From Bacteroidota bacterium (GTDB lineage: Bacteria; Bacteroidota; Bacteroidia; Chitinophagales; Chitinophagaceae), in NCBI GenBank assembly GCA_018268015.1, contig JAFDXJ010000010.1, positions 1-64,000 of the forward strand: a stretch of 64,000 nucleotides of DNA. Direction: 5' to 3'. The notes beneath the pieces were generated by a model. That model was given only the letters and a program-made list of their open reading frames with translations. It was not told where the DNA came from and made no database searches. This document shows, piece by piece, positions 55,970 through 64,000 of the stretch. The translations under genes and the position numbers were made by a program. Each line of letters opens with the position of its first letter. Position 1 is the first letter of the stretch.

Positions 55970-56848
55970 TTGCCCTAATTGATGCAGGCAAGATGCGAGG
56001 CTGTTTTTCCAATCCTTCATTTCTAATTCAAAGTTTGTTTTGAATTTTGAAGTATTGAAAACGGAATAATGAGGTCTCTTTGCTGGAGTAGGATATTCTT
56101 CTGTCGTAATTTTATTAATATGACAAAGAGTGCCCGTTTGTTTTTTTATTTCACTGGCAAAATCAAACCAGGTGATATTTCCCTTGTCACTAAAATGATA
56201 TATACCTGCCTGATGCAGCAAATTCTCTATTGGTTGAGAACAGATTTTCAAAAGAGCTTCTGAAAGGTTTTTCGCATAAGTAGGTGCTCCAAACTGGTCA
56301 CCCACTACAGCAATTTCTTTTTTTGTCTGAAATAAATTCAACATGGTCTTGACAAAATTTTTCCCATATTCACTATAAAGCCAGGAGGCTCGAATAATAA
56401 AGGTCTGCGCACAAACTGCTAATGCCTGCTCCTCTCCTGCCCTTTTTGTGTAACCATAAAAATTGACCGGATCGGTAATATCCGTTTCCAGGTAAGGCCT
56501 TTGTTGATCTCCCCGGAAAACATAGTCCGTAGAGATATGTAAAAAAATACAGGAAAATTCTTTGCAGGCCTTAGCAAGATTGGAGACTGCTTTAATATTT
56601 ATAAGGGATGCTTGTTCCTGATCCGTTTCAGCGAGATCAACCGCAGTATAGGCAGCGGCATTAATACAAAATGATGGTTTGTATTTCTTGAAATAAAATT
56701 GAACAATTTCTTCTTTTGTAATATCCAGGTTTTCTTTACCGGTAAATAAAAAATCAAATTGTTGAAATTGATTTGCAATAGCCTGTAATGATGATCCAAG
56801 TTGGCCATTTTTACCGGTGACTAATATGAGGGGTCTTGTGAGTACCAT
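55961..56848 (-). CDS. rfbD: dTDP-4-dehydrorhamnose reductase-like protein
   Basis: Short-chain dehydrogenase of 295 residues, RmlD family, last step of dTDP-L-rhamnose synthesis. The cofactor loop is VTGKNGQLGSSL, with HISTDYVFRG (104-113) and the catalytic YGYTK (Y131/K135) following. It overlaps the sugar dehydrogenase by one base. The other rhamnose genes (rmlA, B, C) are not in the window, so a different nucleotide-sugar reductase role in the cassette remains possible. Confidence 0.88.
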   Translation of the reverse strand: MVLTRPLILVTGKNGQLGSSLQAIANQFQQFDFLFTGKENLDITKEEIVQFYFKKYKPSFCINAAAYTAVDLAETDQEQASLINIKAVSNLAKACKEFSCIFLHISTDYVFRGDQQRPYLETDITDPVNFYGYTKRAGEEQALAVCAQTFIIRASWLYSEYGKNFVKTMLNLFQTKKEIAVVGDQFGAPTYAKNLSEALLKICSQPIENLLHQAGIYHFSDKGNITWFDFASEIKKQTGTLCHINKITTEEYPTPAKRPHYSVFNTSKFKTNFELEMKDWKNSLASCLHQLGQSG

Positions 56849-58146
56849 TAAAGACTCCAGTATTTCCTTTGAAAAATAACGCCCTTATAAATGCCTTTTA
56901 AATCAGCGATGATTGCGTGTTCTTTGGTGATATTCATAAAATACTTTTCACTAAAAGAAAAATAATCCCGATGTGGCACCGCCACAATCACCGCATCATA
57001 ATCATTATCTACCTCTTTCATCAGTGAAAAGCCATATTCTTTTAGCATGTCTTCAGAAGATGCATAAGGATCTGTAATATGTACTTCCAAATGATAATTC
57101 TTCAGAAACATTACAATATCCGCCACTTTTGAATTGCGTATATCACTTACATTTTCTTTAAAGGTGGCACCCATGATAAGTACTTTGGAAGATTTGACAT
57201 CTTTTGTATGCAGAATTAAATGACGAATAATTTTTTCCGCTACAAAATTTCCCATATAATCATTCACCCGTCTTCCACTCAATATAACCCTTGACTTAAA
57301 ACCAAGTTGAGATGCTTTATATGTAAGATAATAAGGATCCACCCCTATACAATGACCACCAACAAGGCCCGGTGAAAATTTTAAAAAATTCCATTTTGTC
57401 CCGGCAGCTTCCAATACATCGTAGGTTTTGATATCCATTTTATCAAAAATTAATGAAAGCTCATTCATTAAAGCAATATTTAAATCCCGTTGAACATTCT
57501 CAATGACTTTGGCAGCTTCGGCTGTTTTAATAGAGGGCGCTTTATGAAGGCCGGCTTCAATGATCAGGGAATATACAGAAGCAATGTTTTCAAGGGATTC
57601 CGCATCACATCCGGAAACAACTTTTATTACTTTTTCCAGGCTATGCGTTTTATCACCCGGATTAATTCTTTCCGGGGAATAACCGGCTTTAAAATCCTTG
57701 CCCATTTTTAAACCACTCTCCTTCTCTATGATAGGGATACAATCTTCTTCTGTACAGCCCGGGTAAACCGTTGATTCAAATACAATATAATCGCCCTTCT
57801 TCAATACACGACCTATGATGTTACAGGCTTTTTTTAAAAGCGAAAGATCCGGAACATGATACTCATCCACCGGCGTGGGGACTGCAAGGATAAAAAAATC
57901 CGCTTTTCGTAAATCCTCTATTTCATGGGTAAAATAAATATCGCAATGATCAAAATCAGCAGCAATCATTTCATTGCTTGGATCTATTTTATTTCTCAGC
58001 ATGTCAATCCTCGCAGGATTAATATCAAAACCTATAACTTTTAATTTTTTGGAAAATGACAGCGCAACGGGCAATCCTACATAGCCTAAACCCACTACCG
58101 CAAGTACAGCTTGTTTATTTATCAAACGATCAATCGTCATTTTCAA
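56848..58146 (-). CDS. nucleotide-sugar 6-dehydrogenase (UDP-GlcNAc/ManNAc type)
   Basis: NAD-dependent four-electron oxidation of a UDP-sugar to its uronic acid; 432 residues. N-terminal Rossmann domain VVGLGYVGLPVA (17-28), central domain with the catalytic cysteine C266 in GGHCIGVDPYYL, and C-terminal domain with GATFKENVSDIRNSK. The HCIGVDPYYLTYKA pattern is that of the TviB/WbpA branch using HexNAc-type UDP sugars rather than UDP-glucose. With the DegT aminotransferase directly upstream it fits synthesis of an amino-uronic sugar for a surface polysaccharide. Confidence 0.9.
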   Translation of the reverse strand: MKMTIDRLINKQAVLAVVGLGYVGLPVALSFSKKLKVIGFDINPARIDMLRNKIDPSNEMIAADFDHCDIYFTHEIEDLRKADFFILAVPTPVDEYHVPDLSLLKKACNIIGRVLKKGDYIVFESTVYPGCTEEDCIPIIEKESGLKMGKDFKAGYSPERINPGDKTHSLEKVIKVVSGCDAESLENIASVYSLIIEAGLHKAPSIKTAEAAKVIENVQRDLNIALMNELSLIFDKMDIKTYDVLEAAGTKWNFLKFSPGLVGGHCIGVDPYYLTYKASQLGFKSRVILSGRRVNDYMGNFVAEKIIRHLILHTKDVKSSKVLIMGATFKENVSDIRNSKVADIVMFLKNYHLEVHITDPYASSEDMLKEYGFSLMKEVDNDYDAVIVAVPHRDYFSFSEKYFMNITKEHAIIADLKGIYKGVIFQRKYWSL

Positions 58147-58149
58147 AAA

Positions 58150-59280
58150 TTAATTGTGCACATATTCCAGTACGGACTGAGTGATATAGGCCAATTGATC
58201 CTTATCCATTTCCGTATGGATAGGCAAAGAAATAACCCGCTTGGTAAGCCAATCCGTCACTGGTAAATCAACCGTTTCATTGTCTAAGGTATCAAACATT
58301 TTTTGGCGATGCCCGGGTACCGGATAATAGATCATTGAAGGAATATTTTTTTCTGCCAGAAATTTTTGCAAACCATCACGGTCCACATTTTCTAATTGTA
58401 AAGTATATTGATGAAAAACATGTTTTCCATAGGGTGCACGCCAGGGGGTTTTTATTTTCTCGCTGGCTTCAAATGCCTGATCGTAATAATCTGCAACCGC
58501 GCGACGTGCTTCAATATAAGCATCTAATTTTTCCAGCTTAATTTTTAAGATAGCTGCCTGGATTGAATCCAATCGGCTATTACAACCAACCATGTCATGA
58601 TAATATCTTTTTTGCTGGCCATGATTTGCGATCATCCGCATTTTTTCTGCCAGTTGATCATCATTGGTGGAGATAGCACCACCATCCCCATAAGCGCCCA
58701 GGTTTTTAGAGGGGAAAAAAGAGGTCGTGCCTATATGTCCAATACTTCCCGTTTTAGAGGATTTCCCATTTTCAAAATGATACATCGCGCCTATTGCCTG
58801 TGCATTGTCTTCAATGACATGCAAACCATGTTTTTCAGCAATGCTTAATATTTCTTCCATAGGAGCAGGTTGGCCATATAAATGAACGGGTACTATGGCT
58901 TTTGTCCTGGGTGTAATCGCTTTTTCCAATTGTTCCGGATCCAAACAGAAGCCCTGCTTATCCACTTCGGCAAAGACAGGTTTAAGCCTGAGAAGGGCAA
59001 CCACTTCAGTCGTTGCGATATATGTAAATGATGGTGTGATTACTTCATCACCTGGTTTTAAACCTAAAGCCATCATAGCAATTTGCAAAGCATCCGTACC
59101 ATTTGCACATGGAATTACATGCTTCACACCAAGATAAGCAGCCAGGTTTTCTGAAAACTCATGAACGGCAGGGCCATTAATAAATGCGCTGCTTTCTAAA
59201 ACATCCAAAACGGCTTTATTTATTTCATCGCTGATATGATGATACTGTTTTTTCAGGTCAACCATTTGTATTGGTCGCAT
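58150..59280 (-). CDS. DegT/DnrJ/EryC1/StrS-family sugar aminotransferase
   Basis: PLP-dependent aminotransferase of nucleotide keto-sugars, 376 residues. The PLP lysine is K192 in SFFPSKNLGAYGDGGA, with the cofactor-contacting D158 (EDNAQAIGA, Q161) and NGTDAL (60-65). It resembles WbpE-type enzymes that make UDP-3-amino-GlcNAcA after WbpA/WbpB; exact substrate unknown. It is 3 bases before the dehydrogenase, forming a DegT-dehydrogenase-RmlD operon. Confidence 0.9.
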   Translation of the reverse strand: MRPIQMVDLKKQYHHISDEINKAVLDVLESSAFINGPAVHEFSENLAAYLGVKHVIPCANGTDALQIAMMALGLKPGDEVITPSFTYIATTEVVALLRLKPVFAEVDKQGFCLDPEQLEKAITPRTKAIVPVHLYGQPAPMEEILSIAEKHGLHVIEDNAQAIGAMYHFENGKSSKTGSIGHIGTTSFFPSKNLGAYGDGGAISTNDDQLAEKMRMIANHGQQKRYYHDMVGCNSRLDSIQAAILKIKLEKLDAYIEARRAVADYYDQAFEASEKIKTPWRAPYGKHVFHQYTLQLENVDRDGLQKFLAEKNIPSMIYYPVPGHRQKMFDTLDNETVDLPVTDWLTKRVISLPIHTEMDKDQLAYITQSVLEYVHN

Positions 59281-59298
59281 AATATAATTTTAAGGCAG

Positions 59299-59306
59299 CA
59301 AAATTA
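59299..59306 (-). promoter_or_regulatory. -7 box of the sugar cassette
   Basis: Minus-strand TAATTTTG matches TAnnTTTG, 18 bases before the aminotransferase start. No well-spaced -33 element. Confidence 0.4.
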
Positions 59307-59351
59307 ATTAAAAAACAAGGAATTAATTGAGGATTATAGAGGCTCTTCCGA

Positions 59352-60641
59352 ATGAATTCCGTTTCTTTACAAAACCTGCTGAAAATGGGAAAATTTTTTT
59401 ATCAAATATTTCTTCGTTTATATCCCCTGATTGCTTCCATTATATCTCCATTTAATCCAAAAGCCAAGAAATGGATTGAAGGGAGAAAGGATATTTTTAT
59501 AAAAATAAAAAATGCACTTCAACATGATCCGGGCAAAAAAATCTGGATGCACTGCTCCTCTCTCGGAGAGTTTGAGCAAGGGCGTCCACTCCTGGAAAGC
59601 CTGTCCAAAGTGTATCCCGATTTGAAAATCGTTGTCAGTTTCTTTTCTCCTTCAGGATATGAGGTTCAAAAAAATTATGCAGGTGCAAATTATGTTTTTT
59701 ATCTGCCCATGGATTCCAAACAACATGCACAGGAATGGTATGACCTCATCAATCCTTCATTGGTTCTTTTTGTAAAATATGAGTTTTGGAATTATTATTT
59801 ACAGGAATCTAAGAAAAGAAATATACCGCTCTTACTGATTTCGGGAATTTTTAGAAAAAGTCAACCATTCTTTTCCTGGTATGGACGATTCTACCGGGAA
59901 ATGCTAACTTGTTTTACGCATTTTTTTATTCAGGATAAAAATTCTGCGATGCTGCTTCAATCGATTGGATTAGAAAATTTCACCATCTGTGGTGATACCC
60001 GTTTTGACCGGGTTATCCAAATGAAAAAGAATACCGTATCCTTACCCGGTATTGAAATTTTTTGTGAAAAAGCGATTACCCTGGTTGCCGGAAGTACCTG
60101 GCTGGAAGATGATGAGGAACTAAATCATTATATCAATAAAAAGCCGGAGATGCGTTTCATCATTGCCCCTCATGATGTGGGTGAAGACCGGATAAAAGAA
60201 TGTTTGCTTCTTTATAAAAATTCAATTCTTTACTCAGAATTCGTTCAAAATTTTTATTTGCCTCCCGATAAGAATACCCTCATCATAGATAATATAGGCA
60301 TGTTGAAAAGATTGTATGGCTATGCAACCATTTCTTTTGTGGGGGGTGGATTTGGAGGTGATGGTGTTCATAATGTTCTTGAGCCCGCCGTTTATGGGCG
60401 TCCTGTTCTTTTTGGACCGGTATATGAAAAATTTCCTGAAGCAACAGGCCTTGTGGAAACCGGGGCTGCTTTCTCCATTATAGATGCCATAGAACTCGAA
60501 GAACAATTGAATGAGTTATTAGAAGATGATGCTTTATACCAATCTGCCTGTACACAGGCAAGCGCATTTGTATTATCACAAGCTGGAGCAACCAATCATA
60601 TTTTAGGCTATTTAAAAGAGAATCTTCGCTTAATGAGTTGA
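59352..60641 (+). CDS. waaA: 3-deoxy-D-manno-octulosonic acid (Kdo) transferase
   Basis: GT30 inner-membrane-associated glycosyltransferase joining Kdo to lipid A; 429 residues. Conserved WMHCSSLGEFEQGRPL with the catalytic Glu, VKYEFWNYYL, LVAGSTW and the C-terminal GGGFGGDGVHNVLEPAVYGRPVLFGP donor-binding region. N-terminal hydrophobic anchor about residues 15-32. M12 (59385) is a possible start. Adjacent sugar genes suggest a role in the same surface polysaccharide. Its 3' end overlaps the convergent unknown gene by 34 bases. Confidence 0.94.
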   Translation: MNSVSLQNLLKMGKFFYQIFLRLYPLIASIISPFNPKAKKWIEGRKDIFIKIKNALQHDPGKKIWMHCSSLGEFEQGRPLLESLSKVYPDLKIVVSFFSPSGYEVQKNYAGANYVFYLPMDSKQHAQEWYDLINPSLVLFVKYEFWNYYLQESKKRNIPLLLISGIFRKSQPFFSWYGRFYREMLTCFTHFFIQDKNSAMLLQSIGLENFTICGDTRFDRVIQMKKNTVSLPGIEIFCEKAITLVAGSTWLEDDEELNHYINKKPEMRFIIAPHDVGEDRIKECLLLYKNSILYSEFVQNFYLPPDKNTLIIDNIGMLKRLYGYATISFVGGGFGGDGVHNVLEPAVYGRPVLFGPVYEKFPEATGLVETGAAFSIIDAIELEEQLNELLEDDALYQSACTQASAFVLSQAGATNHILGYLKENLRLMS

Positions 60642-61315
60642 TCAAACATATTAACCGTTTCGTGATTTTCCGGCCAGCCTATTTTCACTTTTAATTCACG
60701 TTGTATCCAATACTCAGCTTCCGGGAGGGAATGAAAAGCATCAATGGTTTTTAAACTTCTTTCATACATATTTTCATCACCCCGGAAAAGATCATTGATA
60801 AAGAGGAAACGGTCATTCACCCCTATGGCCATGCGTAGATCTTTGATTGGTGTGTCTTTCAATTTATGAGCCAATTCCTCATGCGTAGGTTTCAGTCGCT
60901 CATTCAAACTAAAAACATCCGGGCGCATTTTTTCATTCAATTCAAATAATTCTTTTTCCTGATGAGCAAAAGTTGGAATATCATCCAATGAATGAATACC
61001 CAATGATTGTACTATTTCTTCCGGCAATTTTATATTAGATGTTTGCAAATCTTCTTCTTGATCATACTTTACAGCCTTCTCCGGATTTAGAGCGATCTCC
61101 TCTGTATCGGTAAGAGGTGAGTGCATAGATCTATTTGACACATAAGGATGTGCAGGCATTCTTACTGATGCTTTATTGGAGATATTATTTTGCACCTTCT
61201 GAGTACCATTCAATTCAGCCAGAATCATTTGGATCGTAGCAATCAGCGTTTCCGGTTTTGATCCCTGTTCAAATTGTTCCTGTAAAAGATAAATCAGTGC
61301 ACCTGTTTTGTCCAT
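60608..61315 (-). CDS. conserved protein of unknown function
   Basis: Not recognised by name. The 235 residues are soluble, acidic and without signal peptide or membrane segment. A low-complexity middle (about 40-110) separates a helical N-terminus (LIYLLQEQFEQGSKPETLIATIQMI) from a conserved-looking C-terminal half: PDVFSLNERLKP, IKDLRMAIGVNDRFLFINDLF, RGDENMYERSLKTID and AEYWIQRELKVKIGW. The RFLFINDLF.GD...Y...I pattern suggests a shared Bacteroidota family. It overlaps waaA (opposite strand) by 34 bases. Function unknown. Confidence 0.75.
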   Translation of the reverse strand: MDKTGALIYLLQEQFEQGSKPETLIATIQMILAELNGTQKVQNNISNKASVRMPAHPYVSNRSMHSPLTDTEEIALNPEKAVKYDQEEDLQTSNIKLPEEIVQSLGIHSLDDIPTFAHQEKELFELNEKMRPDVFSLNERLKPTHEELAHKLKDTPIKDLRMAIGVNDRFLFINDLFRGDENMYERSLKTIDAFHSLPEAEYWIQRELKVKIGWPENHETVNMFDQLIKRRFSFK

Positions 61316-61442
61316 AAGTTCTACTACATTTGACCATTAAATGATAAAAGTACAATTCATTTGAATTTCAATTTTAAATTTTATGTGAATGTTCTGTAAT
61401 GAACGTCCTTACTATTTATATGAAATGATTTAAATCAAACCC

Positions 61443-62102
61443 ATGGCATCTTATAAACATATTCAAACGCTTTTAAAAAAGGATCTCTTGCTGGAGTTAC
61501 GCCAGCAATATACTTTATACGGGATTGTACTGTATGTAGCATCTACTATATTCATCGTATATCTTTCTATGGGGCAACCGGAGTCAGCTGTTTGGAATGG
61601 TTTATTTTGGGTGGTACAACTATTTGTTTGTGTAAATGCTATGGCTAAGAGCTTTCTCCAGGAAAGCCGGGGTCGTATGTTATATTATTATACCATCTCA
61701 GGCGCTACGGATTATATTCTATCGAAACTACTATTCAATGCCATCTTAATGATGGTGATGACCCTTATCAGTATTCTCTTGTTTTTATTATTGCTTGGAA
61801 ACCCGGTTTATTATTTTGGACAATTTATCATGATCAGTTTATTGGGGGGCCTGGGCCTAAGCCTGGTTTTCACCTTTTTAGCAGCGATAGCAGCCAAAGC
61901 ACAACAGCAGGCTGCATTGATGGCCATTATGGGATTTCCTCTAATCATCCCGCAATTATTATTATTGGGCAAAGCGGCCCGTCAGGTCTTCGAGCCGGTT
62001 GTACAAGCCGGTTTTTCTCAAATGATTTTATTATTGATTTGCCTGGATGCTTTGATCATCATTTTATCCATCATACTTTTTCCTTTTTTATGGAGGGATT
62101 AA
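61443..62102 (+). CDS. ccmB: haem exporter protein CcmB
   Basis: Permease-like subunit of the cytochrome c maturation (system I) ABC module, 219 residues and about six transmembrane helices. The start with KKDLLLELRQQYTLYGIVLY matches the family's N-terminal amphipathic region, and QESRGRMLYYY fits the 'ER..gtle.l' coupling motif. No ccmA is adjacent; an unlinked one is needed. Followed by ccmC after 71 bases. Confidence 0.92.
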   Translation: MASYKHIQTLLKKDLLLELRQQYTLYGIVLYVASTIFIVYLSMGQPESAVWNGLFWVVQLFVCVNAMAKSFLQESRGRMLYYYTISGATDYILSKLLFNAILMMVMTLISILLFLLLLGNPVYYFGQFIMISLLGGLGLSLVFTFLAAIAAKAQQQAALMAIMGFPLIIPQLLLLGKAARQVFEPVVQAGFSQMILLLICLDALIIILSIILFPFLWRD

Positions 62103-62173
62103 ACAAATTTTATTTTGCTGTATTCATGTAGTAATTTTGCACAGCAAAAATTCATCTTCTAAAATATTTTGAC

Positions 62174-62851
62174 ATGAATAAGGCCTGGTGGAAAGTATTA
62201 TGTGTTCTTTTATTACTTTATACATGTTCCATGGGGTTTTTAGTTAAAATCCCCGTGCTGGATGGCAGGCTACAACAATCCATACGAAATCTTTATTTTC
62301 ATGTTCCCATGTGGTTTTGTATGCAAACCTTATTTATGGTTTCCGTAATATACTCTATCCTACGCCTTCGAAAACAAGATTGGAAAAGTGATTTATATGC
62401 CGTTGAGTTTGCGCGTACCGGGCTTATATTTGGATTAATGGGAATCACAACCGGAGCTATCTGGGCTAATTATCAGTGGGGTGAACCCTGGTCAGGGGAT
62501 GCCAAACAAAATGGCGCTGCCATTGCCCTTCTCATTTATTTTGCGTATTTCATTTTAAGGGGTTCGTTTCAGGATTCAGAGAAAAAAGCCAATATCAGTG
62601 CCGTGTATAACATTTTTGCATTTGCAATGTTATTTCCAACACTTTGGATCTTGCCCCGTATGACCGAATCATTACATCCAGGTGGCCAGGGAAGTGAAGG
62701 GAATCCTGCTTTAAATGGAAGTGACCTTGCACCATCAATGCGCATGGTCTTTTGGCCGGCAGTATTTGGATGGACTCTTTTAGGCGTTTGGATTGCTACA
62801 TTAAGAATAAGGCTTCAAAAAATAAAATTACATTATGCGACACTTCAATAA
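62174..62851 (+). CDS. ccmC: cytochrome c biogenesis protein CcmC/CcsA family
   Basis: Haem-handling membrane protein of 225 residues and about six helices. The conserved histidines that bind haem are H43 (YFHVPMW) and one in SLHPGG. The tryptophan-rich region is WGEPWSGDAKQNG; the third W of the WWD motif is replaced by G, which occurs in this lineage-type sequence but departs from the textbook motif. It is expected to pass haem to CcmE. Overlaps the ccmD-like gene by 17 bases. Confidence 0.9.
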   Translation: MNKAWWKVLCVLLLLYTCSMGFLVKIPVLDGRLQQSIRNLYFHVPMWFCMQTLFMVSVIYSILRLRKQDWKSDLYAVEFARTGLIFGLMGITTGAIWANYQWGEPWSGDAKQNGAAIALLIYFAYFILRGSFQDSEKKANISAVYNIFAFAMLFPTLWILPRMTESLHPGGQGSEGNPALNGSDLAPSMRMVFWPAVFGWTLLGVWIATLRIRLQKIKLHYATLQ

Positions 62852-63080
62852 ATTTAAAGTTGTTCTTGTATCTGGTCTCTTGTTATTCAGTTTTTATGCA
62901 TTGGCTCAAAATATGGATTTAAAAACCGAAGAACCCACAGATTTTATGCATAGCAATGGAAAAATCTTTGTCGTGATGGTCGTAGTGATCACTATTGTAA
63001 CGGGGCTGCTTATTTATGTTATTAATTTAGACCGAAAGATTAGAAAGTTAGAGAAAAATATCCTATCGGGAAAGGTATAA
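62835..63080 (+). CDS. small CcmD-like membrane protein
   Basis: An 81-residue protein with an N-terminal hydrophobic segment (about 8-24, possibly a signal ending LAQ) and a second helix (about 45-63, VVMVVVITIVTGLLIYVI) followed by a basic NLDRKIRKLEKN tail. Size, topology and overlap with ccmC suggest a CcmD-type subunit that helps release haem-loaded CcmE. The sequence itself is too short for firm assignment. Confidence 0.65.
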   Translation: MRHFNKFKVVLVSGLLLFSFYALAQNMDLKTEEPTDFMHSNGKIFVVMVVVITIVTGLLIYVINLDRKIRKLEKNILSGKV

Positions 63081-63156
63081 AGCATTTTCAAAGAGAAGAA
63101 ACCATTTTTTTTTATATAAACAAATACTAAATATCTTTATCACAAAAAATTAAATC

Positions 63157-64000
63157 ATGTCAGATCAAACGTACAGTTTTTTCGAAAGTATCACACGCAG
63201 CTTTGATAAGGCGGCGGTATTTACCAAATGGGAAAAAGGGATTTTAGAACAAATTAAAGCATGTAATGCTGTTTATCAAATGCGTTTCCCTGTAAAGCGC
63301 GATGATGGCTCCATTGTTGTTTTGGAGGCATATCGTGTGCAACATAGTCATCATAAAACACCCTGCAAAGGAGGTATCCGATTCAGTGAAGCTGTAAACC
63401 AGGATGAAGTAATGGCCCTGGCAGCATTAATGACTTATAAATGCGCATTGGTTAATGTTCCCTTTGGTGGTGCAAAGGGTGGTATTAAATTAAGCCCAAG
63501 AAAATACAGTGAATTTGAACTACAAAAAATTACACGGCGCTATACTGCTGAGCTCATCAAGAAAAATTTCATCGGGCCAGGCACTGATGTTCCCGCACCC
63601 GATTATGGAACCGGTGAAAGAGAAATGGCCTGGATACTGGATACCTACTCTACAATGAGACCGGGAGAAATAGATGCTATGGGTTGTGTAACCGGAAAAC
63701 CAGTAACTCAAGGCGGTGTACGGGGAAGGAAAGAAGCAACCGGTTTAGGTGTATTTTATGGCGTAAGAGAAGTATGTAATATGCCGGATATGATGGAAAA
63801 ATTAGGTATGACAATTGGCATAAAAGGCAAAAGGGTTGTCGTACAGGGATTAGGTAATGTGGGATACCATTCAGCCAAATTCTTTCGGGAAGGTGGTGCC
63901 AAAATTGTAGCTATTGCTGAATACGAAGGTGCTATCTTTTGTGAAGACGGGTTGAATGAAGAAGAACTCTTTATCCACCGCAAAAAGACAGGTTCTATTC
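63157..64000 (+). CDS. glutamate dehydrogenase, N-terminal part (cut by the window edge)
   Basis: Starts at ATG 63157 and stays open to the right edge, giving 281 residues so far. It is a Glu/Leu/Phe/Val dehydrogenase: substrate-binding PCKGGIRF (K71), [17 protein letters not shown] (K95, catalytic K107), [15 protein letters not shown] and the NAD(P)-domain fingerprint GLGNVG near residue 237. Reversibly converts glutamate to 2-oxoglutarate and ammonia. A weak TATCTTTA lies about 20 bases before the start. The remaining C-terminus, and so full integrity, is outside the window. Confidence 0.93.
   Translation, partial: MSDQTYSFFESITRSFDKAAVFTKWEKGILEQIKACNAVYQMRFPVKRDDGSIVVLEAYRVQHSHHKTPCKGGIRFSEAVNQDEVMALAALMTYKCALVNVPFGGAKGGIKLSPRKYSEFELQKITRRYTAELIKKNFIGPGTDVPAPDYGTGEREMAWILDTYSTMRPGEIDAMGCVTGKPVTQGGVRGRKEATGLGVFYGVREVCNMPDMMEKLGMTIGIKGKRVVVQGLGNVGYHSAKFFREGGAKIVAIAEYEGAIFCEDGLNEEELFIHRKKTGSI

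Overview
The window reads as a chromosomal segment of a Bacteroidota bacterium, most likely of the Chitinophagaceae or a close relative; the family-level call is an inference. Direct signs are a type IX secretion C-terminal sorting domain at the left edge, two TonB-dependent receptors with N-terminal carboxypeptidase-D-like domains, the short Bacteroidota-type primary sigma factor, the long NagB fused to a PIG-L domain, and many promoters matching the Bacteroidota pattern (-33 TTTG, -7 TAnnTTTG). Composition is AT-rich throughout. I see no phage, insertion sequence, integrase or CRISPR array. Almost all of the DNA is ordinary, tightly packed chromosomal coding sequence.

Layout. 1-4.9 kb: end of a secreted protein, then an F-type ATP synthase operon (a, c, b, delta, alpha) that stops at a strong terminator without a gamma gene. 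4.9-11.4 kb (minus strand): aldose epimerase, an ExbB/ExbD proton-channel pair, an SPFH protein, peptidase T, a membrane protein of unknown function and an agmatinase-family enzyme. 11.5-15.4 kb (plus): rRNA/tRNA methyltransferase, UbiA-type prenyltransferase, RuvX, peptide deformylase, and two exported proteins, one with a heavy-metal-associated-like CxxC fold. 15.4-24.4 kb (minus): epimerase, LolA-like protein, ABC exporter with its small HTH regulator and a membrane partner, a TonB receptor with a periplasmic partner, and RmuC. 24.6-28.4 kb (plus): a FUSC-family membrane protein and an acyl-CoA carboxylase beta subunit. 28.6-33.8 kb (minus): hexosaminidase, pyruvate kinase, phosphofructokinase and primary sigma factor. 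34.0-36.7 kb (plus): threonine aldolase and glucose-6-phosphate isomerase. A tRNA-Arg(ACG) follows on the minus strand.

36.9-47.3 kb (minus): fused NagB, DNA-3-methyladenine glycosylase, formimidoylglutamase (hutG), a putative metal-acquisition locus, and imidazolonepropionase (hutI). The metal locus consists of a small CNGKC-motif membrane protein, a TonB receptor, and a lipoprotein with a beta-propeller-like region and a C-terminal YHS metal-binding domain. It sits between two genes of the same histidine-degradation pathway and is surrounded by the longest AT-rich noncoding stretches of the window. This is the most interesting region. 47.4-53.2 kb (plus): patatin-barrel protein, BtuF-like protein, class I fructose-bisphosphate aldolase, AccD, SmpB. 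53.3-64 kb: OmpA-like lipoprotein, glycosylasparaginase, CutC, a nucleotide-sugar cassette (RmlD-like, UDP-sugar dehydrogenase, DegT aminotransferase) next to the Kdo transferase WaaA, an unknown conserved protein, the cytochrome c maturation genes ccmB-ccmC-ccmD-like, and a glutamate dehydrogenase cut by the right edge.

Functionally the window combines core energy metabolism (ATP synthase, PfkA, Pyk, Pgi, class I aldolase), amino-sugar and peptide use (GH20, NagB, GalM, PepT, glycosylasparaginase), histidine breakdown, envelope biogenesis and TonB-energised uptake.
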